The notes under the pieces are model-generated. The model was not told where the DNA came from, did no database searches, and worked only from the letters and a program-made list of their open reading frames with translations. Below, piece after piece: positions 12,301-24,300 of a stretch of 64,000 bases of DNA. The stretch's first letter is position 1. The number at the start of each line of letters is the position of its first letter. Position numbers and translations under genes: made by a program. Origin of the DNA: Edolisoma coerulescens (Eukaryota > Chordata > Aves > Passeriformes > Campephagidae); contig VWZW01004136.1 in the NCBI GenBank assembly GCA_013397115.1, positions 1,235,913-1,299,912 of the forward strand, written 5' to 3'.

Positions 12301-15300
12301 ACCACATTATAATGATATATATTATTGCAACATCTATGTTATTTGCATATTTATAAATATAGTATATATTTATATTGCTAAAACACAGTATTTGTTGAAA
12401 AAATGATTCTATCCAATTTTTCTATTTCTTGTGAAAACTCAGTAAGAATCAAAAGAAGTGTCATGAATAAAAAAGAAATTATCTATTGCTGTTTTCTTTC
12501 TAATTTTTGACATCACAGAGATGACTTCTTTAAACATAGCTGACATCTTTTAGGAGAGTGGTTTGTTGAGCTCCAACACTCTAACTTGTGACAAATACAC
12601 AGGTAGCTATCTATAGTTCACTGCACAAACTCAGTTTGTTTCAGGAACTTTAAGTGGCATTCCTAAAATATTTTCTAGCTTTTGATAGGAAAAGAGAGGC
12701 TGGTGAGTTCCAGCCTTGATTTAAGTCATGCCAGTAAAGCAACTCTGCAGCAGACTTCTTTCCAGAATCTGGCTTTAATGTCCTAATGATTTAGACATTT
12801 CACAGACATAATACTAGGAAAAAGGGGCAAAAGAGACTCCAAAGCCCCTGTGATACTTCTGTGTATGGGTAGACAGTGAGTTCTAATCTCAAAATTTTTA
12901 AGATTACATGGATTTGTGCAACATGAGTCTGAATTTGGGACTAATTCAGTTAGTGGCAAAAATAATTTTGGATGCATCTTAAAGTAAGAGGAGAAAGACC
13001 ATTTACCTGGTGGCAGGGATTGCTATCATAGGAAACACCCTGTCAAAAACCAAACAAACAAAAAGGTAAATGCCATTTTTCTTGCAAAGCAATTAGTTTC
13101 CTTAAAATTTCCTGTGTGAGAATTAATGTAACAAAACTCAGTGTATAACTTTACAGAGGGTGAGTTTAATTTTACTTAACCATTTAAGTGTGTGGCTTTA
13201 CCCTCTGTCACTCATACCCCCGTACAAGCATCAAGACAAATGCACACAGATTATCAAAGGACAACTTGGGAGCCACATGGAAAGAGGTAGGTTGGTAATT
13301 GATGTCTCTGTGTATCATCCTAGTTCCTCTTGGTTGGTAAAGATGAACTGTTTGTGGGTTTTTTTTGGAAGCAACTGTTACTGTTGGGTGACCATCTATC
13401 TAAATGCGACCATCAATCTCTTGCTAGATTCAGCCGCCATGGATTTTAGGCAAGGCTTCCTCTCAGAGCCATTCATTTGCCCATTTTGGGTATATTTGGT
13501 GAAAACAGGATGAGGAACAGTACACAGAAGGAGTTCTACCCTGGTTGTCATCCTCCCATTATTACAGCTTAGTGGAAATAACCCGTTCTTCAGTGTTTAT
13601 CAGTTTCGTTGCTGGTAACTGTGTCCTTGCTGTACTTCTCCTTTTGATGCTTTCACATGCATTTCCATTCATGCCTAACTTACATCAAATCTAATATTTC
13701 TGCTAAATACTGCTAAAAATGTCTGTATTTATACTTATCTTCCATTCTGGTTGCTTTCCTCAATATATTTATTTAAGCATAGGTTTACTATTGGCCTCAT
13801 GCATGATCCTTTCACCTGGGATTTCATCATCAAAGACGTTGTCTTTACACCATTGTAGATGTGCACAAGTTGAAATGGAACCACAATGAAAACTACTAAT
13901 TTAATTCTTATTCCATTTGAGCCACTCTCTATTCCTATTGTTTTCTATAGAAAATAAATGGAGCAACATCCAAAAATTCCCAAGCAAAGATCTTATATAC
14001 TTATTGAGTAGACAGATTAAACACTTGCTTGTCTTCCATTTGTAACTCTAAATCAAAGCAGCCACTTCATATTGGTTAAAATGTCCAACAATATCAGCCT
14101 TTCTTGACCTCTGTGCTAGATAAGTCCATGTAACAATAAAAAACAATAGATTTCAAACTAACAAACATTATAGAAATTATTAAAAATATGTTACTATTGC
14201 AAAGAAATCTGGGTCTAGTTTTCAAATATTTTGGAGAAAGAAAACTTACTTGTCCACAACCACTGCTGCCACCATAAGAAGCAGATCCACTCTGCTGGGG
14301 AAAAGAAAACAGAGCAGATCATCATCCAAATATTCCTATTCTCCATTTCAAACACAGATACTAAATTTCAAGGGCTTTAGCATGCCAGGCTATTTAAAAG
14401 GTATAGGACCAACTGTATCCTACAGTGAATTACCTGGTAAAGTACCGAGTATGTTGAATACTAAAGTGTATCAGAAAGATGACAATTGCATGCACTCCTT
14501 TCTACATGGGAAAATGCTGCTTCAGTGAGCCTATTGTTGCCAGAGCCATATGAAAAAAGTTCACAACACTTTATTCTAAAGAGTACTTACTATATTGTTT
14601 CAAGAAACAAACCACGGAATACTCAATACATATATGTGAACATCACATATCTGCTGTATAATGACCAGTGACTGACTGATGCTTACCTGGCCATAGGAAC
14701 TGCCACCTTGAGGCTGTAAGAAAGGCAAGAAGTAATTTGTAAACAAAATGTAATTGTAAATGCAGAGGTGCAGTCTTAGTACAGAATGACAGAATACCAG
14801 AGAGAAAAGCCCATTTCCATTAAAGGTTCCTCTCCACTATGTTATTTTTCCCTCATGGTATTTCAGTGGTACAAACCAAAATCAAGGACCAGCAAGAAGG
14901 AAACACCAAGAAGGAAAAAAAACACCCATGCCCTGAAGCCCATTTACAAGACAGGCTCCTACAAAAAAGCTCAACACATTTCAGCAAGAAAGTCTCACCT
15001 GGCCATAGGACTGGCTGCCTTGGGATCCCTTCAGATAAAGAGAAGATAATTACCACCTTGCCAAGGAAGCTTCTTTAAAGAGCATGGAAATGTGGGGTTC
15101 CCTGAAAGGCTCTTCCTGTGCCAAAGGACACAGAGCAGTACGCTCACAGCTGTGCGTCTGTGCAGCACATTGTCCTATTCTCAGCAGAAGCCATGGCCCA
15201 AATTGAGACACAGACTACCAAGGGAAACATCACTTCAAAAGTCTGCCCGTCATGCCAGTCATGGAGAGATCAGTGAAGAACTTTCTGCAGAACAGTCAGT

Positions 15301-18300
15301 TTGCTTACCTGGCCATAGGAACTGCTGCTGCCCGAGAAACTTGGTCCACCCTAAGACAAGGACACGATTTGGTTACTTCCCTTGCAGTGAGGGAGCCAGC
15401 CTGCATCAGCAACAGCAAGCAACTACATCCTAAAGCTGTGCAGGGCAGTATGAACAGCCAGACATCTCCTGGCTCCCACGAGGATGCTGAGCTTGATGAT
15501 TTCACACATGGGATTCCAGATCAGTAAGTAGCACGTGCATAAATGTTCAGAGTGAGAATAGACATATTTTCAGAGAAAATGTCCATTAAAGTTCAAATTC
15601 TGAGGGATTGCTAAGTGCCTTTATGGTGCCACAGTACTTCATTTCTGAAATGCTATATTCTGACTGGTGACTGACTGACTCTTACCTGGCCATAGGAGCT
15701 GCCACCTTGAGGTCTGTAGCCCTGTATAAAATTAATTATTGATTCATAGTTATTGAATTTGTGAAGCAGATGCCTCTCTAATGTCTCTTTGTGGGGTAAG
15801 AAAACAGAATAAGACAGAGAATGTACAGACTGTACTGCTAAACTTGAGTTATTTTGGTATTTCTTACTCTGGAGGAAAAGGTGATTACACTGCTTATTGA
15901 ATGACAATCATAGAGTAGTTTTACATCTGTCTCAGACAGTACTCTAATATTATGAGAGTTTTCCAGGAAGGGACACAACGTTTTCTTATTATGTTTATTT
16001 TTCCTTCTGTTTTTTGGATGCTGGGCTTAGATGGCTAATTCTGAATACTAGCTGAATATTGATTTCATATATTTGTATTATCTGTTGGCCCCAGTTGTAT
16101 AATTCACTTCCTCTGAGGGAAAAATAGGGTGAAAAATAACTTTTAAAAATTAACAAAGAATCTTAGAAAAAATATAGGTTCATAAAATGGGAACAAAACA
16201 ATGCCATTCAAAGTAGCAGGTCAAATGAATTAGCCAAGGATGACAATACTTCAAAAAAATTTCTCAGTAATCTAAAGTTACTGGTTATAATTAAAGTTAG
16301 TGGTTATAATTTGCCATTGTGATCTGCCTTCAACATCATCTCAAAAAAGAGCAGTTGTTTCATGTACATGCAGGCATGTGCCACAGCTGCCTGGGAGAGT
16401 TATGAAGACAGGGATTACCAAAAAGTATTTGAAGTATCATGTCTATCTTTGCTATCTGACATAGAGATCCTGACAAAACTCATGGCTGTTTTAAGGCTGC
16501 TTTAATCTACATAAAAACTGTGAAAGGAGGTAGACATCCATCAGTTGCAGGCTCCAAGACCAAATCTTCATTCATCTTAGAACCTCACCCAATTTTCTCT
16601 AGCTCCTCAACACTACTTCTCTGCTGAGAGCAAAGGAGGCAGCAAGAACTGACTATAAATTTGTATTGCATCATCAGCTGGAATGGGAGCAGCATCAAAT
16701 AGACGACTTACACCATACATTTATAAAGGTCCAAAGCCATGGAAAAGGCAAGATAGCAGAAGGAATCTAGGATTCCTGTACATATACATGCAAAACAGAA
16801 TGATTGTGTTTACAACAAAACTTTTGAAATGGACTCAGAGATATATTGGTTAAGAATTCAACGTGAATTGAAGAAAGAATATTTTAAAACCTGCTAACTT
16901 TTCAGGGCCGTGACCTACACTTTCTCAAATGTCTTATTCCAGCTAACACTTACCTGTCCATAGGAACTGCCACCTTGAGGCTGGTAGCCCTGTAAGAAAG
17001 GCAAGGAATCATTTGTAAACAGAGCTGCGTAAGTGTAGTCTTAGAATAGCAGCAACAGAATGACAGAATACCAGAGAGAAAAGCCCATTTCCATTAAAGG
17101 TTCCTCTCCACTATGTTATTTTTCCCTCATGGTATTTCAGTGGTACAAACCAAAATCAAGGACCAGCAAGAAGGAAACACCAAGAAGGAAAAAAAACACC
17201 CATGCCCTGAAGCCCATTTACAAGACAGGCTCCTACAAAAAGCTCAACACATTTCAGCAAGAAAGTCTCACCTGGCCATAGGACTGGCTGCCTTGGGATC
17301 CCTTCAGATAAAGAGAAGATAATTACCACCTTGCCAAGGAAGCTTCTTTAAAGAGCATGGAAATGTGGGGTTCCCTGAAAGGCTCTTCCTGTGCCAAAGG
17401 ACACAGAGCAGTACGCTCACAGCTGTGCGCCTGTGCAGCACATTGTCCTATTCTCAGCAGAAGCCATGGCCCAAATTGAGACACAGACTACCAAGGGAAA
17501 CATCACTTCAAAAGTCTGCCCGTCATGCCAGTCATGGAGAGATCAGTGAAGAACTTTCTGCAGAACAGTCAGTTTGCTTACCTGGCCATAGGAACTGCTG
17601 CTGCCCGAGAAACTTGGTCCACCCTAAGACAAGGACACGATTTGGTTGCTTCCCTTGCAGTGAGGGAGCCAGCCTGCATCAGCAACAGCAAGCAACTACA
17701 TCCTAAAGCTGTGCAGGGCAGTATGAACAGCCAGACATCTCCTGGCTCCCACGAGGATGCTGAGCTTGATGATTTCACACATGGGATTCCAGATCAGTAA
17801 GTAGCACATGCATAAATGTTGAGAGTGAGAATAGACATATTTTCAGAGAAAATGTCCATTAAAGTTCAAATTCTGAGGGATTGCTAAGTGCCTTTATGGT
17901 GCCACAGTACTTCATTTCTGAAATGCTATATTCTGACTGGTGACTGACTGACTCTTACCTGGCCATAGGAACTGCCACCTTGAGGTCTGTAGCCCTGTAA
18001 GGAAGGTAAGAAGACTTTTGTAAACAACATTGTATTGTCTTAGCACAGAAGCAACAGAAAAGTCCATTTCTACTTAAAGTTCCTCTGTACTATGTTCTTT
18101 TTTCCTTCCCGCTATTTCAGTGGTACAAACCAAAATCAGGGACCACTCAGAAACACCAAGAAGGAAAAAAACCCACCCATGCCCTGAAGCCCATTTGCAA
18201 GACAGGCTCCTATGGAAAAGCTCAACACATTTCAGCAACAAAGTCTCACCTGGCCATAGGACTGGCTGCCTTGGGATCCCTTTAAATAAAGAGAAGATAA

Positions 18301-21300
18301 TTAACACCTTGCCAAGGAGCCTTTTTTTAAAGAGCATGATGTTTATGGAAATACAGCTGCATGTGGGTTTCTCAAAAAGCACAAAGGAGACAGAGCAGTG
18401 TGCTAACATCCCTGCAATAGACTGTCCTATTCTCATCAGAAGCCATGACTGCCAACCTTGTGCATATTGAATATTTGTGATGTTGAGTGGTGGCCTCGCT
18501 GTGTCCCTGATCCCTAAAAGTCATACCTACCCTTTTGAAACATTTTTCAGGTTGCTTGTAGTGCTATAGAGTATATTGACAGACATTTGCATCCCTCCTA
18601 CCTCCATCCCCCAAGAGGAGGAAGACCTAAAGAGCCTTCATACTTGAGTTCATACTATGAATATTCTCAAGTTTTACTTTGCAATAATTTATCATGCCAC
18701 TATGTGAGTATTTGTTATATTCACACACTGTTTTTCACAAGCAGCTTTATCTTCATGACTTTAAGAAAGTCTGGAAGACACTGCACACAGTTCCATGATT
18801 GTGATCTTTCATCATTCTTGATATGGCTAGGCAACTACCCTCTACAACTTTTCGAATCTGAGATTTAATATGCCTGGGCTCTGAATGTCTCAGTCTGGGG
18901 CTGATGGTGTGGTAATGAGCCCAGAAACACTTCCTCTCAGGGCCATGACCTTTATGTACCTTTTAGAGGACACTGAATACAGTTATTTCATGCCAACCTA
19001 TCACACATGAAAATGCATTTGTAAGCATCACTAACAAAAACAGTTGAACACCAATATCAGATGGTATTTTTAGGAACAAAAGCCAGGGAAATAGAAATAA
19101 CTGCACCTGTGAAATCCATTTTTAAATGCAGAAAATAATTGATTTCCAAGTTGTGATGGTCCTGTTTTAGTGAAGTCTACAGGAATATTTATAACCCTTT
19201 TTAAGTTCACTTACCTGAATGTAAGTACTGCTGCTGGTTTGCTGTTTTTGTCCACTCTACAGAGGAACAAAAAGAGAGGTTATTTCTTTTTAAGAGAAAT
19301 TGCTTATGCACTAAGCCATTTCAAGAAGCAGCTCTGTCCTATCTACTAGACAGTTTGAAAGCCATAAAGGGTTCAACACACCTTTTCTTACTTTATGCCA
19401 TCTCCATGTGTTATAAAACGTATATAAAGATCCTTCACAAATAAAGTGTAAAAGTATTTAAGTATCTTTAAATAATTTTCTTAATGAAATTTAATTGTAT
19501 AATACATCTTTGTGTCATATTGTAGTATTTGAAGTGAGTTAAAATAATTCTGCCCTTGAAATGTACCACACATACTGCCTTTAAACACATATCCATTTGT
19601 ATACGTGTTATGAAAGATTTTTTCATGAATAAGCACAAAAACTTTTGACAAAGTCTTTCTCAAAACAAAAATTGAAAAAGCCACCGTTACAATTTAATCG
19701 AAGGAAAAGTCACTGCAGAAAATATTTTGATTCCCATGAAGAATGTGGATTATGAAAGGAATAAAATGTTTTTTCTATCTACACAATGAAAACAGTTAAC
19801 CAGTGTAATCAAAACATTGTACATTTAAATTCGGAAATAAAATAACAAGGAAATCTTACTCCTTTCTCTGCCAGCACTCATCCCTAGTCATGGAAGAAAA
19901 TAATGCTGTACATTTGGAAAGCGATGATTTCCAAAAGTCAAATGTCAGCTGGGGTAACCTGCTACTGATCTTTCAATGAAAGTAAGAATTTGCTGTCGTA
20001 GTCTAATGGACTAGCATCTAATGGACTGACTGACTAACCATTAAGAGTGGGATGGATGCTAAAATTGCAAAGAACCCAGAAAAATATGCCCGAATGATAT
20101 TCATAATACTTTATAAACATGCTCTTAATGAGATTGGATTGTAAACAACTTTCCAAGTGCCTGGTTAACAAGAAGCAACATTATAAATACAACAGCCAAT
20201 ATCTGAGTTCACCTAAACACTAACTGCAGGATTTTAAAAATGTAATTCTGAACTGGATGTTTCCATTTGAAAAACAGACTGTTTAAATGAAAATGGAACT
20301 GTGCATGTTGTGATTTAAATTTGATTTGATATTGAGTAACATTCAAGCTTTAGTCCTAGAACTCCATCCTCCTTCCTGAGCAGACCAAGATGGTCAAGTT
20401 TTGCCAATTTGAGAGCACTGTGGAATTTGCATACAGAGGTTTTCAAAATTTTTAAGTGTAAAAAACAGCTGCAATGGTCCTTTATCAGCAACCAAGTAAG
20501 ATATCCACTTTGCTCTAGATACAGAAATGCTCTACTCACCACTGTAATTTGTGGACATCTAAGATATCTCTAAGTTATCCCCACTTATTTGTTCCCTAAG
20601 AGATGAATTTTTACTTAGTTTACTAAGACAAAGCTTCATTTAAAACTCAAGTATAATGGCGAAAAAGTGTCTACCTGTACTATGATCCTTGTAGCAGAGC
20701 TTCCCAAACTCTGAAAAAAAGTTCCAGAAACAAAGAAACATAATATAGCAAATTTAATTGACTTTTAAAAAGGCAATGCAATTAAACAGAAAATACTAAG
20801 TTGAACTATTTAGTTTTTGAGAATAAAGGGAAAGGTCACATGTGTGGTGTACTGTGTACCAGTTCTTAACATCCAGCATTAAACTAGTTTATTCTCAGTT
20901 CTGAAAGTCTGAGGAGGCAGACTGACACTACTAAGGAATTTTCTATTACATCTTCTGTGGAGAGCAGCAGAGCAGAGAGCAGAGGTTATGTGCACCACCT
21001 TTCTGCACTACCAGTCAGCTTGGCTTTTCCAAATGTGGGGAGGCAAGCTAAGACATCATCATCTCTCCCACCTGTCTTGCTGCCACTGGACACACATCAA
21101 CACATACAAATCCACTTCCTCTTCCAGTCATTTGTTTGCTGAATTCTGGGGCATGAGGGACAAATGTAGAAGAGTAGCACACACCATCCTGGGACAACTT
21201 GTATGATCCCATAAGAACTATAATAATACTGTAGGAATCACAAGAAAAAAGTATGCATACCTGAGGGAAGGTGTGACGCTGCAAATGAAACAGAAATATC

Positions 21301-24300
21301 TTTAATTATTTTGCACAAGGGCTTGCCCAAACAGAATATTGCAGCAGAGAAAGGGAAAAAGGGCCCTTATATTTCAGATGCAATACACAATGGAATGTGA
21401 AAGAATGATACAAAAAGGATGGCATAGAATAAATGCATCTCAACCTTCATTCATGTTAGAACAACGTGTTCTATTAGAAATTAAACATCTATAAAATATT
21501 ACATTATAAAAACTCACTTTTAAGTTCCTGAAGGCTAAACTTACTTTTAGTTCCAAGTAAGCAGAGTGGAAATGTAATAATTTAAAAATGAGAATGGAAG
21601 TGAATTTACAAAAGAAAATTGCAATAGAAACAGAAAATCAAAACTATTCAGGAACACAGAGACTGCATACATTGAAAGACCTGGTGTCTGCAGCTAATCC
21701 ATTATCTCTGCAAGTACTAACAGCAGTCACAGAACCATGAGATTTGTACCTATCTTATAACTGGCCTTCCCTGAAGATAACTATACACATGGGGTAAATC
21801 CTGCCTGCCAAAGAATTGTTTCCAGGAATATTTCTGAAAAATTAAAAATGTAGATATTTGAAAGCTTTTTGAGCCAAAATTATTTGTAGAGAAAATGTGT
21901 ATTGTAGAGAAAATCTGCTTACCACAGGTGGAAAAGGGTTGCTATTGGCAACGACCACGACCTATAGAGAAACCAGAGGAAGCTCTTTACTCACCACAGA
22001 GATTATTTAAATTGTTAAATATGTTAGAAAGATGAAGAATACTGAAATCTGTAAATTTACAAACTCTGATAATAATGCTATGGAAGATCCCTTTTGTAAA
22101 ATAGTATTTTTATAAAAAAAAATTAATGTACATTACCAAGCAAAGAATGATATATATGTATACATGGTTTACATGAGAGTATAAGGAAATAAAAGATTTG
22201 CCCCAAACCACCCAATGCCTCAGCTGTAGAGGCGGAAGCAGGATTTCATGTATTGTACCATATCCACTGGCCTGTACTGTGTGCCCTTTTTGATCTTCAA
22301 CTCCCCACTCCAAACTGGAAGATCAATTTCTTTTGTCTTTATTCAGAATTATGCTAAAAAAAAAGACTTTATATTGAGTTCATTCAAAAAAACTTAAGCC
22401 AAATGCAATAATTGTATCTTCTGCTTAGGTGTAAATGTTTTCTCATTAGGAGCTCTCTCGACCTCTAAGAACCAAACCAAATCAAATCATATGAATCAAT
22501 CTGGATTAAAACCTTGAAGAGTCTTGACTGAAATAACAGGAGTCATGCCGAGTTATAACTGTAAGAATTCTTTTCCCTTTGAAGAGGAGTGCTTACCTTA
22601 CTGGAATCTGAACTGCTTGAAGGGACAGACTGTAAAAAAATACAGAATCCATTTGTTGCTTAGGTAAATGTATGGCAAAAAGAGAAGTAACTTCTAACAA
22701 AATGGATATAGCAGCATACACCAAATATTCAACCCAACTGCTGAAATTATTTCCAGATATGATCACTATTAAAACATTTGAAGATAGTTTGCCTTTATCC
22801 CCTTCCACTAATTTAATTATTTGGTAAATTTGGGCACAACTTCTTAGCTTTTGAATACCTTAGGAAGCTAAAAACATGTTGGAAAACACAATTACCTGGC
22901 CATAAGTAAGACCACTGCTGGATAAGGATGCACTCTGAAATAAAAACATAAATCAAGTATTTATTTATACAATAATTTGCTAATTATTAACCTGTTTTCA
23001 AGTGAAAGTGGAATAAATGAGATTGACAATAGAAATTTCTCTACTAAGCAAAGAATTAGTATGCAAAGATTGTAAAATATCCCAAATAATATTGCACAAT
23101 ATTCAATATCCAAAGACAATTATTTTAACTGATAAAAAACATTATGCAGTAAGAATTCTGACATTTTAGTAGGGTGACAAATTAAGAGTTTATAATAGGT
23201 GACATTATGTATCACCTATGTGTACATTTATACCCTTAAACATAAATGATTAGGCTTTGAGGAACTGGCAGTGTAACACCTTTTAATTTTGAGTTTTAAT
23301 CTCAGAATAATATGTCAGGATAACACTATTTCCCTGAATATATTTAAGAAGACTTCAATAGCTGTACAGAAGAGAATCAAATGCAATTTGCAATAAGGAG
23401 ATGAGTTAAGAAGCATAGTAGGAGACACTCAGTAAAAACATCTTTAACCAGCTTACATCTTTGCAGGCGTGTTGGCCATATGCACCAGCAGCACCTCCCT
23501 AAGACAAAAAAGAAACCAGTTATTTCTCATCATTATTTTCTGTTTGGAACAGAGACTCCCACATGAACATTCCTTAAATAATGCCATTGAGAGCTGGGAG
23601 TTACTATGAATATAGTTATGCTGGGGTCAAAAAAGAAAATGTAAAAATAGTGCTTACAGGGACACATCCACTCTTGCTTATTGTGTAGACTGCTCCACTC
23701 TGAAATAAAAACAGAAGTCAATTATTTCCATATAAAAAACCCAAATGGGGCAGACAGAAGAAAACCAACAAACCTTGCTGTTTATGGCATGGAGAGCTGT
23801 GCAGCTGGCAATGTGTATGTGTAAGCAAGGGATAAGCAAGCAAAGAGGTTATCAGTTCACTGGCACTGCCTGTAATGATTCTAATTTAGTATAACACATT
23901 AGTCATCATCTGTCTTTCATATAACTTTCTCAACTTTGTCACTGGTCATGAAACCTTTCAAAATTTTACTGAATGGCTCATATTTTATAAAAAATGAGTA
24001 ACTTCAAGTAGCTATGTGACAAGATGAGAAACTCAAGCCTTAGAAAAGAGTATGTATTATATATGAAAAAAAATAAGGAAGAAAATCAGTTTTTAGCATA
24101 TATATCAAAATAATTAATATTTCTCAGTATCTGGTAATTCCAGTTAGAAGTAGTAAACATTGGAGAAATGGAATATTACCAGATAATTCACTAATAAATA
24201 GAACTAGTAATCAGTGAGAAACACATCCTTGAGAAGCTCAGTTCAAGAAACCAGAGACATTCCAGAAAGTATCTAAGAGTTAAAGAGAAAAAAGGCATAT

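Larger units (their letters stand above)
14781..15726. repeat. Tandem duplication 2, left copy (exons 21-23)
   Basis: This 946-base segment recurs at 17055-17999. By eye there are five single-base differences and one A-run indel, so identity is above 99% across introns as well as exons. Confidence 0.95.
17055..17999. repeat. Tandem duplication 2, right copy (exons 17-19)
   Basis: Partner of 14781-15726 at an offset of about 2274 bases. The intervening 15.7-17.0 kb holds single-copy sequence plus exon 20. Confidence 0.95.

Noticed and set aside
13180..13210. 27-base candidate exon ending in a stop (minus strand)
   Set aside because: Poor acceptor and terminal TAA; no downstream polyadenylation context.
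13160..13513. 117-codon plus-strand open frame
   Set aside because: No recognisable domain, no splice framing, unremarkable composition; lies in an intron of the opposite-strand gene.
15092..15527. Overlapping plus-strand open frames of 91-113 codons, repeated at 17365-17800
   Set aside because: They lie inside introns and across microexon 22 (and 18) of the minus-strand gene, have no splice or homology support, and recur only because the DNA is duplicated.
20540..20569. 30-base open stretch RYLRCPQITV with donor GTG|gtgagt
   Set aside because: The acceptor has almost no pyrimidine tract and the composition does not fit; left as chance.
22859..22867. 9-base exon (Leu-Pro-Lys) with a good pyrimidine tract
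   Set aside because: It would leave an intron of only 28 bases before exon 10, too short for normal splicing.
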